Shown: positions 33,069 to 42,700 of the stretch, piece after piece
Layout: every line of letters begins with the position of its first letter
Position numbering within the stretch: the first letter of the stretch is position 1
Origin: Pokkaliibacter sp. MBI-7
Lineage (GTDB): Bacteria; Pseudomonadota; Gammaproteobacteria; Pseudomonadales; Balneatricaceae
DNA length: 64,000 nt
Direction: 5' to 3'
NCBI RefSeq assembly: GCF_029846635.1
Contig: NZ_JARVTG010000002.1
Location: 1,219,501-1,283,500, forward strand
Position numbers and translations under genes: made by a program
Notes under the pieces: generated by a model
What the model was told of the DNA's origin: nothing
What the model saw: only the letters and a program-made list of their open reading frames with translations
Databases searched by the model: none

Positions 33069-34277
33069 TCAGATGTCCAGCAGCAGACGAGCGGGATCTT
33101 CCAGCAGGTCTTTGATGGTCACCAGGAACTGTACTGCTTCTTTACCATCGATCAGACGGTGATCGTAAGACAGTGCCAGATACATCATCGGCAGAATAAC
33201 GACCTGACCATTAACGGCCATTGGGCGTTCCTGGATCTTGTGCATACCCAGGATAGCGGTCTGTGGCGGGTTCAGGATGGGAGTAGACATCAATGAACCG
33301 AACACACCACCGTTGGTGATAGTGAAGGTGCCGCCCTGCATGTCTTCCATGCCCAGCTTGCCTTCACGGCCGCGCTTGGCGAAGTCATTGATGGTACGTT
33401 CAACATCAGCCAGGCCCATGTCATCAGTATCACGCAGTACAGGTACGACCAGGCCACGCTCAGTCGATACGGCAACGCCGATGTCCTGATAACCGTGGTA
33501 CACGATGTCATTGCCATCCAGAGAGGCGTTAACCGCAGGGAAACGCTTCAGCGCTTCAGTTGCCGCTTTGACGAAGAAGGACATGAAGCCCAGACGCACG
33601 CCATTGTGGGTTTTCTCGAACAGGTCTTTGTATCGGCTACGCAGCTCCATGACCGGCTTCATGTTGACTTCGTTATAGGTAGTCAACATGGCGGCGCTCT
33701 GCTGTGCTTCCACCAGACGCTTGGCGATGGTGGCACGCAGGCGGGTCATCGGTACACGTTTCTCAACGCGAGGACCGGCGGCGACTTCAACAACAGCGGC
33801 AGGTACAGCAGCGGCAGCAGGTGCAGCTGGCTTGTTCTTCAGATGGTTCAGTACATCTTCCTTGGTGATGCGACCACCCTTGCCAGTGCCCTTGATATCA
33901 GCAGCTTTCAGGTTGTTCTCATCCAGCAGCTTACGTACTGCAGGACCGAAACCTGATTCGTCACTGACTTCTTCAGCGGCAGCAGCAGGTGCAGATGCCT
34001 CAGCAGGAGTAGCTGCAGCAGGTGCGGCAGACGCAGCGGCGCCTTCTTCGAAAATCGCAATCACTTCAGCGCTGAGGACAGTGTCGCCCTCGCCTTTGAA
34101 GATTTCCTTGATTACGCCATCAGCAGGCGCAACCACTTCAAGAACCACTTTGTCGGTCTCGATATCGACAATCAGTTCATCGCGGGCTACCGCCTGACCT
34201 GGTTGTTTGTGCCAAGTAGCGACGGTGCCGTCAGCTACGGATTCTGGAAACGTAGGTGCCTTGATTTCAATAGTCAT
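33069..34277 (-). CDS. sucB: Dihydrolipoyl succinyltransferase (E2 of 2-oxoglutarate dehydrogenase)
   Basis: 402 residues. An N-terminal lipoyl domain carries the modified Lys in DIETDKVVLEV (about residue 43). An Ala/Pro-rich linker (about 80-110), a peripheral subunit-binding domain (GPAVRKLLDENNL), a second Ala-rich linker and the catalytic domain with YDHRLIDGKEAVQFL (catalytic His) follow. ATG follows AAAGGAATAGCC. It forms the 24-meric core that transfers succinyl to CoA. It lies 59 bases after sucA and 33 before lpd, forming one operon. Confidence 0.97.
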   Translation of the reverse strand: MTIEIKAPTFPESVADGTVATWHKQPGQAVARDELIVDIETDKVVLEVVAPADGVIKEIFKGEGDTVLSAEVIAIFEEGAAASAAPAAATPAEASAPAAAAEEVSDESGFGPAVRKLLDENNLKAADIKGTGKGGRITKEDVLNHLKNKPAAPAAAAVPAAVVEVAAGPRVEKRVPMTRLRATIAKRLVEAQQSAAMLTTYNEVNMKPVMELRSRYKDLFEKTHNGVRLGFMSFFVKAATEALKRFPAVNASLDGNDIVYHGYQDIGVAVSTERGLVVPVLRDTDDMGLADVERTINDFAKRGREGKLGMEDMQGGTFTITNGGVFGSLMSTPILNPPQTAILGMHKIQERPMAVNGQVVILPMMYLALSYDHRLIDGKEAVQFLVTIKDLLEDPARLLLDI

Positions 34278-34336
34278 GGCTATTCCTTTCTGCTCTTTTT
34301 ATACAAGCTTAAGTCTAATTGACAGGCTTAAGCCTG

Positions 34337-37168
34337 TTACCCATAGATGGCGTCGTTAACTACTTTCTCTTGCTCTTCCAAGTGCACGGAAGTGTAGCCT
34401 ACTGCTGGTGAAGCAGAGTGCTGACGACCTACACCCACCAACTCGATGTTGGGGAAACACTTGCGAATAGCATTGCGCATATGATGCTGCGAACAGTACC
34501 AGGCGCCCTGGTTCATTGGCTCTTCCTGACACCAGACGACAGACTGAAGATTTGGATACTGACGCAGTACCTCTTCCAGATCGTCTTCGGGGAACGGATA
34601 GAGCTGCTCGATACGAACGATCGCCACATCCGGGCAATTATCCGCATCGCGCTTGTTCAGCAGATCGTAGTACACCTTGCCGGAGCACATAACCAGTCGT
34701 TTGACTTCGGCTTTGTTCTGCTCAACGACTTCAGGAATAACGGTCTGGAAGGAGCCGGTAGCCAACTCTTCCAGGCTGGAGATTGCCTGTTTATGACGCA
34801 GCAGACTCTTCGGTGTCATAACTACCAGCGGCTTACGCAGGGGACGAATCACCTGACGACGCAGCATATGGTAGACCTGAGCAGGAGTAGTCGGTACGCA
34901 TACCTGAATGTTGTGCTCAGCACACATCTGCAGATAACGTTCCAGGCGAGCTGATGAGTGCTCAGGACCCTGACCTTCATAACCGTGTGGCAGCAACATG
35001 GTCAGACCACACAGACGGCCCCACTTGGTTTCACCACTGGTGATGAACTGGTCGATAACTACCTGCGCGCCGTTAGCGAAGTCACCAAATTGTGCTTCCC
35101 AGATAACAAGGGCATTGGGAGTTGTCGTTGAGTAACCGTACTCAAACGCCAGCACAGCTTCCTCAGAGAGCAGGGAATCGCGAATGACGCACTCAGGCTG
35201 ACCTTCGTACAGGTTCTGCAGCGAGTTGAAGGCAGTGCCATCTTTCTGGTTGTGCAGTACCGCATGACGGTGTGAGAACGTACCACGGCCCACATCCTGT
35301 CCGGTCAGACGAATCGGATGGCCTTGTTTGATCAGCGTAGCGTAGGCAAGCAGTTCTGCATGGCCCCAGTTCAGAGGCATTGCACCACGGCTCATCAGCT
35401 TACGGTCTTCAATGATCTTGCCGACCTGACGCTGAACAACGAAGCCTTCGGGCAGATCACAAACCTTCTCACCTAATTCGTGCAGCAGGTTAATGTCTAC
35501 AGTGGTATCGCACTTGGCTGTCCACTTGTGGCCCAGGTAAGGTTTCCAGTCCACGAACAGTGCCGTGTTGGGTTCCAGTACCAAAGATTTGACAACGTGC
35601 TGACCGTTATCCAGTGCATCACGATATTCATCTTCAATCTGCTTGGACTCTTCGGCAGAGACCACAGACTCGTTGATCAGACGCTGAGCGTAGATTTCAC
35701 GCGTAGTTGGATGCTTACGAATTTTTTCATACATCAACGGCTGGGTCGCGCTTGGTTCATCCGCTTCGTTGTGACCACGACGACGGTAGCAAACCAGATC
35801 GATAACCACGTCACGATGGAATTCGTTACGGTAGTCAATTGCAACCTGGGTAACGAAAGCCACAGCTTCCGGATCATCACCGTTAACGTGGAAGATTGGC
35901 GCATGGACCATCTTGGCAACGTCGGTGCAATACTCGGTAGAGCGTGAGTCTTCGCGGTTACTGGTAGTAAAACCTACCTGGTTATTGATGATGATATGTA
36001 CGGTACCGCCGGTCTTGTAGGCACGAGTCTGAGACATCTGGAATGTCTCCATAACCACGCCCTGACCAGCGAATGCGGCATCACCATGAATGTTGATAGG
36101 CAGAACCTGCTCACCATCCACGTCACCACGACGATCCTGGCGAGCACGCACAGAACCTTCAACCACCGGAGAAACAATCTCAAGGTGAGAAGGGTTGAAC
36201 GCCATGGCCAGGTGAACTTCGCCACCGGTAGTCATTACGTTTGAAGAGAAGCCCTGGTGGTATTTCACATCACCGGAACCCTCCACAGAACGCTTGCCAT
36301 CAAACTCATGGAACAGATCGGAGGGGTTCTTACCCAGGATGTTAACCAGGCAGTTGAGGCGGCCACGGTGAGCCATGCCGATCACAACTTCTTTGACACC
36401 CAGTTTACCGGCGCGCTGAATCAGCTCGTCCATCATAGGAATCAGAGCTTCGCCACCTTCCAGACCGAAACGCTTGGCACCGGCATAGCGCGAGCCAAGA
36501 TATTTTTCCAGGCCTTCAGCTGCACTCAGACGCTCAAGAATATGCTTACGGAAAGCAGCGTCATAGACAGGATGGCAACGCACCGACTCCAGACGCTGTT
36601 GCAGCCAGAGTTTTTCCTGAGTATCAACAATGTGCATGTACTCAGCACCTACAGTCGTACAGTAGGTCTGCTTGAGGTCTGCAATGATGTCTTTTAGTGG
36701 CGCTTCGGCCTTGCCGAAGAACAAGGAGCCAATCTGGAAAGTGGTATCCAGATCCGCTTCTGAGAGTTCGTGATAGCGCAGATCAAGATCAGGCACAGGC
36801 TCACGTTGTTTCAGGCCCAACGGGTCAAGAACAGCAGCCTGATGACCACGTACACGATAAGCTTCGATCAGCTTAAGTACGCGAACCTGCTTGCGCTCGT
36901 GCTCTGTGCTGACCGAGCTGGTCGCCACAGGAATGCTGCGCTTTTTATTCTTAGAAAGCAGTAGGAAGTGATCACGGATAGCGGAATGAGGAATATCTTG
37001 AATTACTTGTTCAGTGGCTCTTGGAAGACGGTCAAACTCTTGACGCCACTGATCGGGTACTGAATTTGGATCACGAAGGTAGTCTTCGTACATTTGCTCA
37101 ACGTAGGCAACATTTCCCCCTGAGAGGTGAGATGTACGCCACATGAGCTCCATTATGCTTTCATGCAT
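34337..37168 (-). CDS. sucA: 2-Oxoglutarate dehydrogenase E1 component
   Basis: 943 residues, full length. The N-terminal motif (MELMWRTSHLSGGNVAYVEQMYEDYL) is the E2-binding segment. IGMAHRGRLNCLVNILGK, the thiamine diphosphate region around GDAAFAGQGVVMET, and HNEADEPSATQPLMY are conserved. C-terminal SALP-type regions include RIEQLYPFPEDDL. It decarboxylates 2-oxoglutarate with thiamine diphosphate and passes succinyl to SucB. The ATG at 37168 (AGGGTGATCAAG upstream) fits the family N-terminus. It is separated from sdhB by 348 bases with a strong hairpin. Confidence 0.97.
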   Translation of the reverse strand: MHESIMELMWRTSHLSGGNVAYVEQMYEDYLRDPNSVPDQWRQEFDRLPRATEQVIQDIPHSAIRDHFLLLSKNKKRSIPVATSSVSTEHERKQVRVLKLIEAYRVRGHQAAVLDPLGLKQREPVPDLDLRYHELSEADLDTTFQIGSLFFGKAEAPLKDIIADLKQTYCTTVGAEYMHIVDTQEKLWLQQRLESVRCHPVYDAAFRKHILERLSAAEGLEKYLGSRYAGAKRFGLEGGEALIPMMDELIQRAGKLGVKEVVIGMAHRGRLNCLVNILGKNPSDLFHEFDGKRSVEGSGDVKYHQGFSSNVMTTGGEVHLAMAFNPSHLEIVSPVVEGSVRARQDRRGDVDGEQVLPINIHGDAAFAGQGVVMETFQMSQTRAYKTGGTVHIIINNQVGFTTSNREDSRSTEYCTDVAKMVHAPIFHVNGDDPEAVAFVTQVAIDYRNEFHRDVVIDLVCYRRRGHNEADEPSATQPLMYEKIRKHPTTREIYAQRLINESVVSAEESKQIEDEYRDALDNGQHVVKSLVLEPNTALFVDWKPYLGHKWTAKCDTTVDINLLHELGEKVCDLPEGFVVQRQVGKIIEDRKLMSRGAMPLNWGHAELLAYATLIKQGHPIRLTGQDVGRGTFSHRHAVLHNQKDGTAFNSLQNLYEGQPECVIRDSLLSEEAVLAFEYGYSTTTPNALVIWEAQFGDFANGAQVVIDQFITSGETKWGRLCGLTMLLPHGYEGQGPEHSSARLERYLQMCAEHNIQVCVPTTPAQVYHMLRRQVIRPLRKPLVVMTPKSLLRHKQAISSLEELATGSFQTVIPEVVEQNKAEVKRLVMCSGKVYYDLLNKRDADNCPDVAIVRIEQLYPFPEDDLEEVLRQYPNLQSVVWCQEEPMNQGAWYCSQHHMRNAIRKCFPNIELVGVGRQHSASPAVGYTSVHLEEQEKVVNDAIYG

Positions 37169-37516
37169 TCTTGATCACCCTGTCTGCGGGGATTCAACTG
37201 CTAGCCCGGTCAGTGTGCGATAACCGAGTTAGCAATAATGGGCTTTCCCCGTTCCCCTTGCTTTTGGTGGTTAGCAGTCGTTCTAGATTTTATTGAAAAG
37301 CGTCTAACTGGCGGTCTGTCAAATGTGAGTCTTTTCTCTAGCCGAACCCTATCTGCCGTCATGCGACAATTAATAGTGTTTAACTATCAATCAGAACCCC
37401 ATAATCACATTGCATTATTAGACGACGCAACATTCTACAGGAAGTGACACCCGACAATACAGCACTTTCATAAGCAAATCGGCCGGATTAAGCCGGCCGA
37501 TTTGTTGTTTCTTTTA
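37169..37516. other. sdhB-sucA intercistronic region
   Basis: 348 bases. A strong hairpin (37476-37503) lies just after sdhB. The remainder is moderately AT-rich and could hold a separate sucA promoter, but I see no clear -35/-10 pair and no small gene. Confidence 0.55.
37476..37503 (-). terminator. Hairpin after sdhB
   Basis: AAATCGGCCGG and CCGGCCGATTT form a perfect 11-bp stem with a 6-base loop, starting 13 bases past the sdhB stop. The T-run on the minus strand is short (ATTTGCTT). It may act as an attenuator or RNA-stabilising stem between sdhB and sucA. Confidence 0.6.
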
Positions 37517-38227
37517 TCAGGTCGCTTGCTGCAACAGCATTGTTCTGATTTTGCCAATGGCCTTGGTTGGATTCAGGCCTTTAGGGCAAACGTTGACACA
37601 GTTCATGATACCGTGGCAACGGAACACACTGAACGGATCGTCCAGTTCAGCCAGACGCTGACGAGTCGCTGTATCACGGCTGTCGGCCAGGAATCGGTAT
37701 GCCTGCAACAGACCAGACGGACCGATGAACTTATCTGGATTCCACCAGAAGGAAGGACAAGCCGTTGAGCAGCATGCACAAAGAATACACTCGTACAGGC
37801 CATCCAGCTTTTCACGCTCCTCAGGAGACTGCAGACGTTCAATCGCTGGTGCTGGTGTATCGTTGATCAGGAAGGGCTTGATCTTCTCGTATTGACGATA
37901 GAACTGAGTCATATCGACAACAAGGTCCCGAATCACTGGCAGACCAGGCAGCGGACGCAGTACCAGCCGGTTGTTCTCAACACACTCAGACAGCGGCTTG
38001 ATACAGGCCAGACCGTTCTTGCCGTTGATGTTCATGCCATCAGAGCCACATACGCCCTCACGGCAGGAACGACGGAATACCAGTGACGAGTCCTGCTCTT
38101 TCAACAAATGCAGAACATCCAGCACCATCAGATCACGGCCGCCAGTATCAACCTGCATTTCCTGCATGTAGGGAGCGTTATCTGTCTCAGGGTTGTAACG
38201 ATATACGCTGACTTGAAGCATAGTCAT
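37517..38227 (-). CDS. sdhB: Succinate dehydrogenase iron-sulfur subunit
   Basis: 236 residues. The [2Fe-2S] motif is CREGVCGSDGMNINGKNGLAC. The [4Fe-4S] and [3Fe-4S] clusters are bound by CILCACCSTACPSFWWNPDK and CHGIMNCVNVCPKGLNP. It carries electrons from the SdhA flavin to ubiquinone at the membrane anchor. Eleven bases separate it from sdhA. Normal length and all Cys ligands present. Confidence 0.97.
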   Translation of the reverse strand: MTMLQVSVYRYNPETDNAPYMQEMQVDTGGRDLMVLDVLHLLKEQDSSLVFRRSCREGVCGSDGMNINGKNGLACIKPLSECVENNRLVLRPLPGLPVIRDLVVDMTQFYRQYEKIKPFLINDTPAPAIERLQSPEEREKLDGLYECILCACCSTACPSFWWNPDKFIGPSGLLQAYRFLADSRDTATRQRLAELDDPFSVFRCHGIMNCVNVCPKGLNPTKAIGKIRTMLLQQAT

Positions 38228-38237
38228 GGATGAGACC

Positions 38238-40010
38238 TCAATATGTTCTTGCCTTGGGCGGGAAGGCTTCTACAGTCTTAGGCGCAAAGTTAACTTCACG
38301 TTTTCCGACACGCTTATCAACCGGGAAGAACAGTGAGTGCTTCAGCCAGTTTTCATCATCACGGTCAGGGAAGTCATAACGAGCGTGAGCACCACGACTC
38401 TCTTTACGCGCTTCAGCTGCATAAGCGGTAGCCACCGCAACCTCGAACAGGTTATCCAGCTCCAGAGCTTCGATACGCGCAGTGTTGAACGCGTTACTCT
38501 TATCTTCCAGATAGACGTTCTCAACACGAGGACGCAGCTCTTCAAGCAACTGCAGACCTTTCTTCATGTTCTCACCGTCGCGGAACACGCCGAAATAGAG
38601 CTGCATGATTTTCTGCAGTTCAGCACGAACGGCCGGTGCACTGTCACCGCTCTTCGAATTGTTCAGACGGTTCAGACGAGCCATAGCGCGCTCGATATCA
38701 GCATCGCTTGGTTCGGCAGTTTCATAGCCGTCAGCCACGAGCTTTTCAATATGCAGACCAGCGGCACGACCAAAGACAACCAGATCGAGCAGAGAGTTGC
38801 CACCCAGACGGTTCGCACCGTGAACGGACACACAGGCAACTTCGCCACAGGCGAACAATCCATCCACAAAATGATCGTTACCGTTGGCATCAATAGTAAT
38901 TGCCTGACCACCCACGTTAGTAGGCACACCACCCATCATGTAGTGACAGGTAGGTACAACAGGAACGGGCTCTTTAACGGGGTCAGCGTGAGCAAAGGTC
39001 TTGGACAGCTCACAGATACCGGGCAGACGACTGTGCAAAACCTCTTCGCCCAGGTGATCCAGCTTCAGGTATACGTGATCTGCATTCGGGCCACAGCCAC
39101 GACCTTCCAGAATTTCCATGACCATTGAACGTGCAACTACGTCACGAGAAGCAAGGTCTTTGGCGTTTGGTGCATAGCGCTCCATGAAACGCTCGCCGTC
39201 CTTATTCACCAGATAACCACCCTCACCACGGCAACCTTCGGTTACCAGCACGCCCGCGCCAGCGATACCAGTGGGATGGAACTGCCACATTTCCATGTCC
39301 TGCATTGGCAGGCCAAGGCGCAGCGCCATGCCAACACCGTCACCAGTGTTGATGTGAGCATTGGTAGTGGACTGATAAATACGACCCGCACCGCCAGTAG
39401 CCAGAACAGATGCCTTGGCCCTGATGAACACCACTTCACCGGTTTCGATGCAGATGGCAATGACACCTACAACGGCATCAGCTGAGTTGCGCACCAGATC
39501 TACGGCATACCACTCATTGAAGAAGGTAGTACCGCCCTTGAGGTTGGCCTGATACAGAGTGTGAAGCAAAGCGTGACCAGTACGGTCAGCAGCCGCACAG
39601 GTACGAGCAGCCTGACCACCACGACCATAGTCCTTGGACTGACCACCAAACGGACGCTGATAGATACGCCCAGCTTCAGTACGAGAAAATGGCAGACCCA
39701 TGTGATCAAGTTCAAACACAGCCTGAGGACCTACTGAGCACATGTACTCAATGGCGTCCTGGTCACCGATATAATCCGACCCCTTTACGGTATCGTACAT
39801 GTGCCAGCGCCAGTCATCGTTAGGATCTGAACTGGCGATAGCGCAGGTAATACCACCCTGTGCAGATACGGTGTGAGAGCGTGTAGGAAATACTTTAGTG
39901 ATACAGGCAGTTTTCAGACCGGATTGGGTCAGCTGCAGTGCAGCGCGCATACCTGCACCACCGCCACCGATTACAACTGCATCAAAGCTGATAGTTCGCA
40001 GATTAGACAT
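38238..40010 (-). CDS. sdhA: Succinate dehydrogenase flavoprotein subunit
   Basis: 590 residues. FAD motif GGGGAGMRAALQLTQSGL; flavin-linking His in TRSHTVSAQGGI; active-site stretches HMGLPFSRTEAGRIYQRPFGG and YMMGGVPTNVGGQA; C-terminal RKESRGAHARYDFPDRDDENWLKHSL. It oxidises succinate to fumarate. ATG follows GGGGTCTATAAACA, three bases from the sdhD stop. Complete and typical. Confidence 0.98.
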   Translation of the reverse strand: MSNLRTISFDAVVIGGGGAGMRAALQLTQSGLKTACITKVFPTRSHTVSAQGGITCAIASSDPNDDWRWHMYDTVKGSDYIGDQDAIEYMCSVGPQAVFELDHMGLPFSRTEAGRIYQRPFGGQSKDYGRGGQAARTCAAADRTGHALLHTLYQANLKGGTTFFNEWYAVDLVRNSADAVVGVIAICIETGEVVFIRAKASVLATGGAGRIYQSTTNAHINTGDGVGMALRLGLPMQDMEMWQFHPTGIAGAGVLVTEGCRGEGGYLVNKDGERFMERYAPNAKDLASRDVVARSMVMEILEGRGCGPNADHVYLKLDHLGEEVLHSRLPGICELSKTFAHADPVKEPVPVVPTCHYMMGGVPTNVGGQAITIDANGNDHFVDGLFACGEVACVSVHGANRLGGNSLLDLVVFGRAAGLHIEKLVADGYETAEPSDADIERAMARLNRLNNSKSGDSAPAVRAELQKIMQLYFGVFRDGENMKKGLQLLEELRPRVENVYLEDKSNAFNTARIEALELDNLFEVAVATAYAAEARKESRGAHARYDFPDRDDENWLKHSLFFPVDKRVGKREVNFAPKTVEAFPPKARTY

Positions 40011-40013
40011 TGT

Positions 40014-40361
40014 TTATAGACCCCAGATTACCTGAATACCCCAGACCACATAGACAAACATCAGGGTGCCGCAGACTGCCTGAAACACAAAACGCAGGCC
40101 AGTTTGCTTGATATAGTCAGTAGACACCTGCCACAAACCGATCCACGAATGCGCACCGATAGACAGAAGGGTCAGCAGACTGAAAACTCGCACCCAGGTA
40201 TGACCGAAGAAACCGCTCCATTGAGCATAGGTCAGGTCAGGAGTAGTAATCAGATAACCAACAATCAACAGGGTATATGCAGCCAGCACCACCGCAGTAA
40301 TGCGCTGCATCATCCAGTCGTACAGGCCACTACGGCCAAAACTCGTAACTGCTGTTACCAT
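40014..40361 (-). CDS. sdhD: Succinate dehydrogenase membrane anchor SdhD
   Basis: 115 residues with three hydrophobic segments. The first is YDWMMQRITAVVLAAYTLLIVGYLI; the second, VFSLLTLLSIGAHSWIGLWQVSTDYI, carries the conserved His heme-ligand region; the third is LMFVYVVWGIQVIW. It overlaps sdhC by seven bases. It forms the quinone and heme b site with SdhC. Confidence 0.95.
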   Translation of the reverse strand: MVTAVTSFGRSGLYDWMMQRITAVVLAAYTLLIVGYLITTPDLTYAQWSGFFGHTWVRVFSLLTLLSIGAHSWIGLWQVSTDYIKQTGLRFVFQAVCGTLMFVYVVWGIQVIWGL

Positions 40362-40732
40362 ACCCAGATCCCCATCAGCAGAGAGAACACAACACCAGCA
40401 GCCAGGGTTACTTTGGCGGCAAGGTGGCCGGATTCAAGTTCTTCGCAATAACCGAAGTCCTGCAGCAGGTGTTTGATGCCCGCACACAGATGATAGAAGA
40501 GTGCCGTCAGGAGACCCCAGGCAATCAACTTCGCGAAGAAGCTGTGCTGCATGGTGGCGGAGATCGAGTTAAAGCTCTCTTCAGACGTCAGCGATTGGTC
40601 CAAGGCATACATCATGAATACCAGGCCGACAAACAGGGCTACGCCTGTTATGCGGTGCAGTATCGAAGATATAGCCGGAAGGGGTTGCTTGATAGTCGTC
40701 AGATCTAGGTTGACTGGTCGTTTTTTATTCAC
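40355..40732 (-). CDS. sdhC: Succinate dehydrogenase cytochrome b556 subunit SdhC
   Basis: 125 residues. RPVNLDLTTIKQPLPAISSILHRITGV is the family N-terminus. Three membrane helices follow, with HLCAGIKHLLQDFG carrying the heme-ligand His. It starts with GTG at 40732; an in-frame stop lies three codons upstream, so no earlier start is possible. It is first in the sdhCDAB-suc block, divergent from gltA. Confidence 0.95.
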   Translation of the reverse strand: MNKKRPVNLDLTTIKQPLPAISSILHRITGVALFVGLVFMMYALDQSLTSEESFNSISATMQHSFFAKLIAWGLLTALFYHLCAGIKHLLQDFGYCEELESGHLAAKVTLAAGVVFSLLMGIWVW

Positions 40733-41251
40733 GGCTCTCTACACCTTATGACTACCCCAAAGGGTAGGATTATTAAGGGAAGCGCAATGCACTTTCAGGG
40801 AAATTCCTATTTGCACTTCCACGCCTTGATCACTAATTCACCGACCTGATGAAAAGCACCAATGTTGCAAGCGCAAACAAAAACTTTCGGGGCGACAGTA
40901 TAGTCATTACCCCTAACCTTGACAACGAACCATGAGGCATCGCGCCTAGGCAAAAGGTAAAAAGACTGTTCCCATAGCATCGAACTATTACCGCTATTAT
41001 TTTTTATTCCGCACTGCGACTAAATCATGATTGAGAATCGGTTAAGGAATAGCTATTACTAGTTATCGTTTTGTCATTGAGCTCTGTTTTGTGCTTTTGT
41101 CTGCTATCCCGAGGAATTGACAAAGCGGTTTTAGCAAATATAGTGAGGACCGTCCTCAACTCAGGGCCGTCCAGACAAAGCCATACCGGCCCGGCAGAAC
41201 ATCGCCAGCCTGCCGGTGACAGATTCCATTTAACACTCACAGGAGCCACCG
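40733..41251. other. sdhC / gltA divergent promoter region
   Basis: 519 bases, AT-rich, between the two oppositely directed TCA transcription units. A clear gltA promoter lies at 41117-41144. I could not pick a convincing sdhC promoter, and no small gene is visible. Confidence 0.6.
41117..41144 (+). promoter_or_regulatory. Sigma-70 promoter of gltA
   Basis: TTGACA (41117-41122) and TATAGT (41139-41144) with a 16-base spacer, giving a leader of about 100 bases before the gltA ATG. Confidence 0.75.
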
Positions 41252-42535
41252 ATGGCTGACAAAAAAGCATATCTGAAGGTTGACGGCATAGACGAGACTA
41301 TTGAACTTCCCGTCTACTCAGGCACCATGGGACCCGATGTGGTCGACATTCGTGGCCTGACCGCCAAAGGGCTGTTTACCTACGACCCTGGCTTCATGTC
41401 AACTGCGTCTTGTGACTCGCAGATCACTTTTATCGATGGTGACAAAGGTATCCTGCTGCACCGTGGCTACCCTATCGAACAGCTTGCAGAAAAGTCTGAC
41501 TACCTGGAAGTCTGCTACCTGCTGATGTACGGGGAACTACCCTCAGCAGAAGAGAAAGAGCATTTTGTTCGCACCGTTAAAAAGCACACCATGGTGCACG
41601 AACAGCTAAGCTTCTTCTATCGTGGCTTCCGTCGCGATGCACACCCTATGGCCATCATGTGTGGTGTAGTCGGCGCTCTGTCAGCTTTCTATCACGATTC
41701 GCTGGACATCAACGACTCTCAGCACCGTGAAATTGCGGCGTTCCGCCTGATCTCCAAGATGCCGACACTGGCAGCCATGTGCTACAAGTACTCCACTGGC
41801 CAGCCTTTCATGTTCCCACGCAACGACCTGACCTATGCAGAAAACTTCCTGCATATGATGTTTGGCACTCCTTGCGAGGAATATAAGCCTAATCCAATCC
41901 TTGCCAACGCCATGGATCGCATCTTCTTGTTGCATGCTGACCATGAACAGAATGCATCCACCTCCACTGTACGTCTGGCTGGCTCTTCTGGCGCCAACCC
42001 CTTCGCCTGCGTGGCCTCTGGTATTGCAGCACTGTGGGGACCCGCTCACGGCGGTGCTAACGAAGCCGTACTGAGCATGCTGGAGCAGATCGGTGACGAA
42101 GAACGTATTCCAGAGTTCATCGAGCGCGCTAAAGACAAGGACGATCCATTCCGCCTGATGGGCTTCGGTCACCGCGTCTACAAGAACTTTGACCCACGCG
42201 CCAAAGTCATGAAGCAGACCTGTGATGAAGTACTGGGCGAACTGGGTCTTGATAATGATCCACTGTTACGTATCGCCAAGCGCCTGGAGCAGATTGCTCT
42301 GGAAGACCCCTACTTCGTTGAGCGCAAACTGTACCCGAACGTCGACTTCTACTCAGGCATCATCCTCAAAGCGATTGGCATCCCCACCAATATGTTTACA
42401 GTGATTTTTGCCCTGTCACGCACCATTGGCTGGATTGCTCACTGGCATGAACACCACTCAAGCCCAATCGCTCGTATCGGGCGCCCACGCCAACTCTATC
42501 TTGGCGAGAAAAAGCGCGACTATCCCGAGAAGTAA
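41252..42535 (+). CDS. gltA: Citrate synthase (type II, hexameric)
   Basis: 427 residues. GVVGALSAFYHDS, LLHADHEQNASTSTVRLAGSS (catalytic His region), GPAHGGANEAVL (second catalytic His), MGFGHRVYKNFDPRA and FYSGIILKAIGIP (catalytic Asp region nearby) identify it. The N-terminal domain (GTMGPDVVDIR) is typical of the NADH-sensitive type II enzyme. It condenses oxaloacetate and acetyl-CoA. AGGAGCCACCG precedes the ATG. Its own promoter and terminator make it monocistronic, and it is divergent from the rest of the TCA block. Confidence 0.98.
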   Translation: MADKKAYLKVDGIDETIELPVYSGTMGPDVVDIRGLTAKGLFTYDPGFMSTASCDSQITFIDGDKGILLHRGYPIEQLAEKSDYLEVCYLLMYGELPSAEEKEHFVRTVKKHTMVHEQLSFFYRGFRRDAHPMAIMCGVVGALSAFYHDSLDINDSQHREIAAFRLISKMPTLAAMCYKYSTGQPFMFPRNDLTYAENFLHMMFGTPCEEYKPNPILANAMDRIFLLHADHEQNASTSTVRLAGSSGANPFACVASGIAALWGPAHGGANEAVLSMLEQIGDEERIPEFIERAKDKDDPFRLMGFGHRVYKNFDPRAKVMKQTCDEVLGELGLDNDPLLRIAKRLEQIALEDPYFVERKLYPNVDFYSGIILKAIGIPTNMFTVIFALSRTIGWIAHWHEHHSSPIARIGRPRQLYLGEKKRDYPEK

Positions 42536-42589
42536 TACCGATAGTGAAGCTTGCTTTGCCTAAGCAGGCACAAGCCTATCACTCATAAC

Positions 42590-42619
42590 AAAAACCACCT
42601 TCGGGTGGTTTTTGTTTTT
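42590..42619 (+). terminator. Rho-independent terminator of gltA
   Basis: AAAAACCACC-TTCG-GGTGGTTTTT: a 10-bp stem on a stable TTCG tetraloop, followed by GTTTTT. Confidence 0.95.
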
Positions 42620-42633
42620 ACATCCAATCACAG

Positions 42634-42661
42634 CTGACACGGCGGGACAGCTGAGTATAAT
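42634..42661 (+). promoter_or_regulatory. Sigma-70 promoter of ttcA
   Basis: CTGACA (42634-42639), a 16-base spacer, and TATAAT (42656-42661), 39 bases before the ttcA ATG. Confidence 0.72.
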
Positions 42662-42700
42662 GCGCCTCATCTTTTTTGCTGCCACCGGGCCATATTCCTA

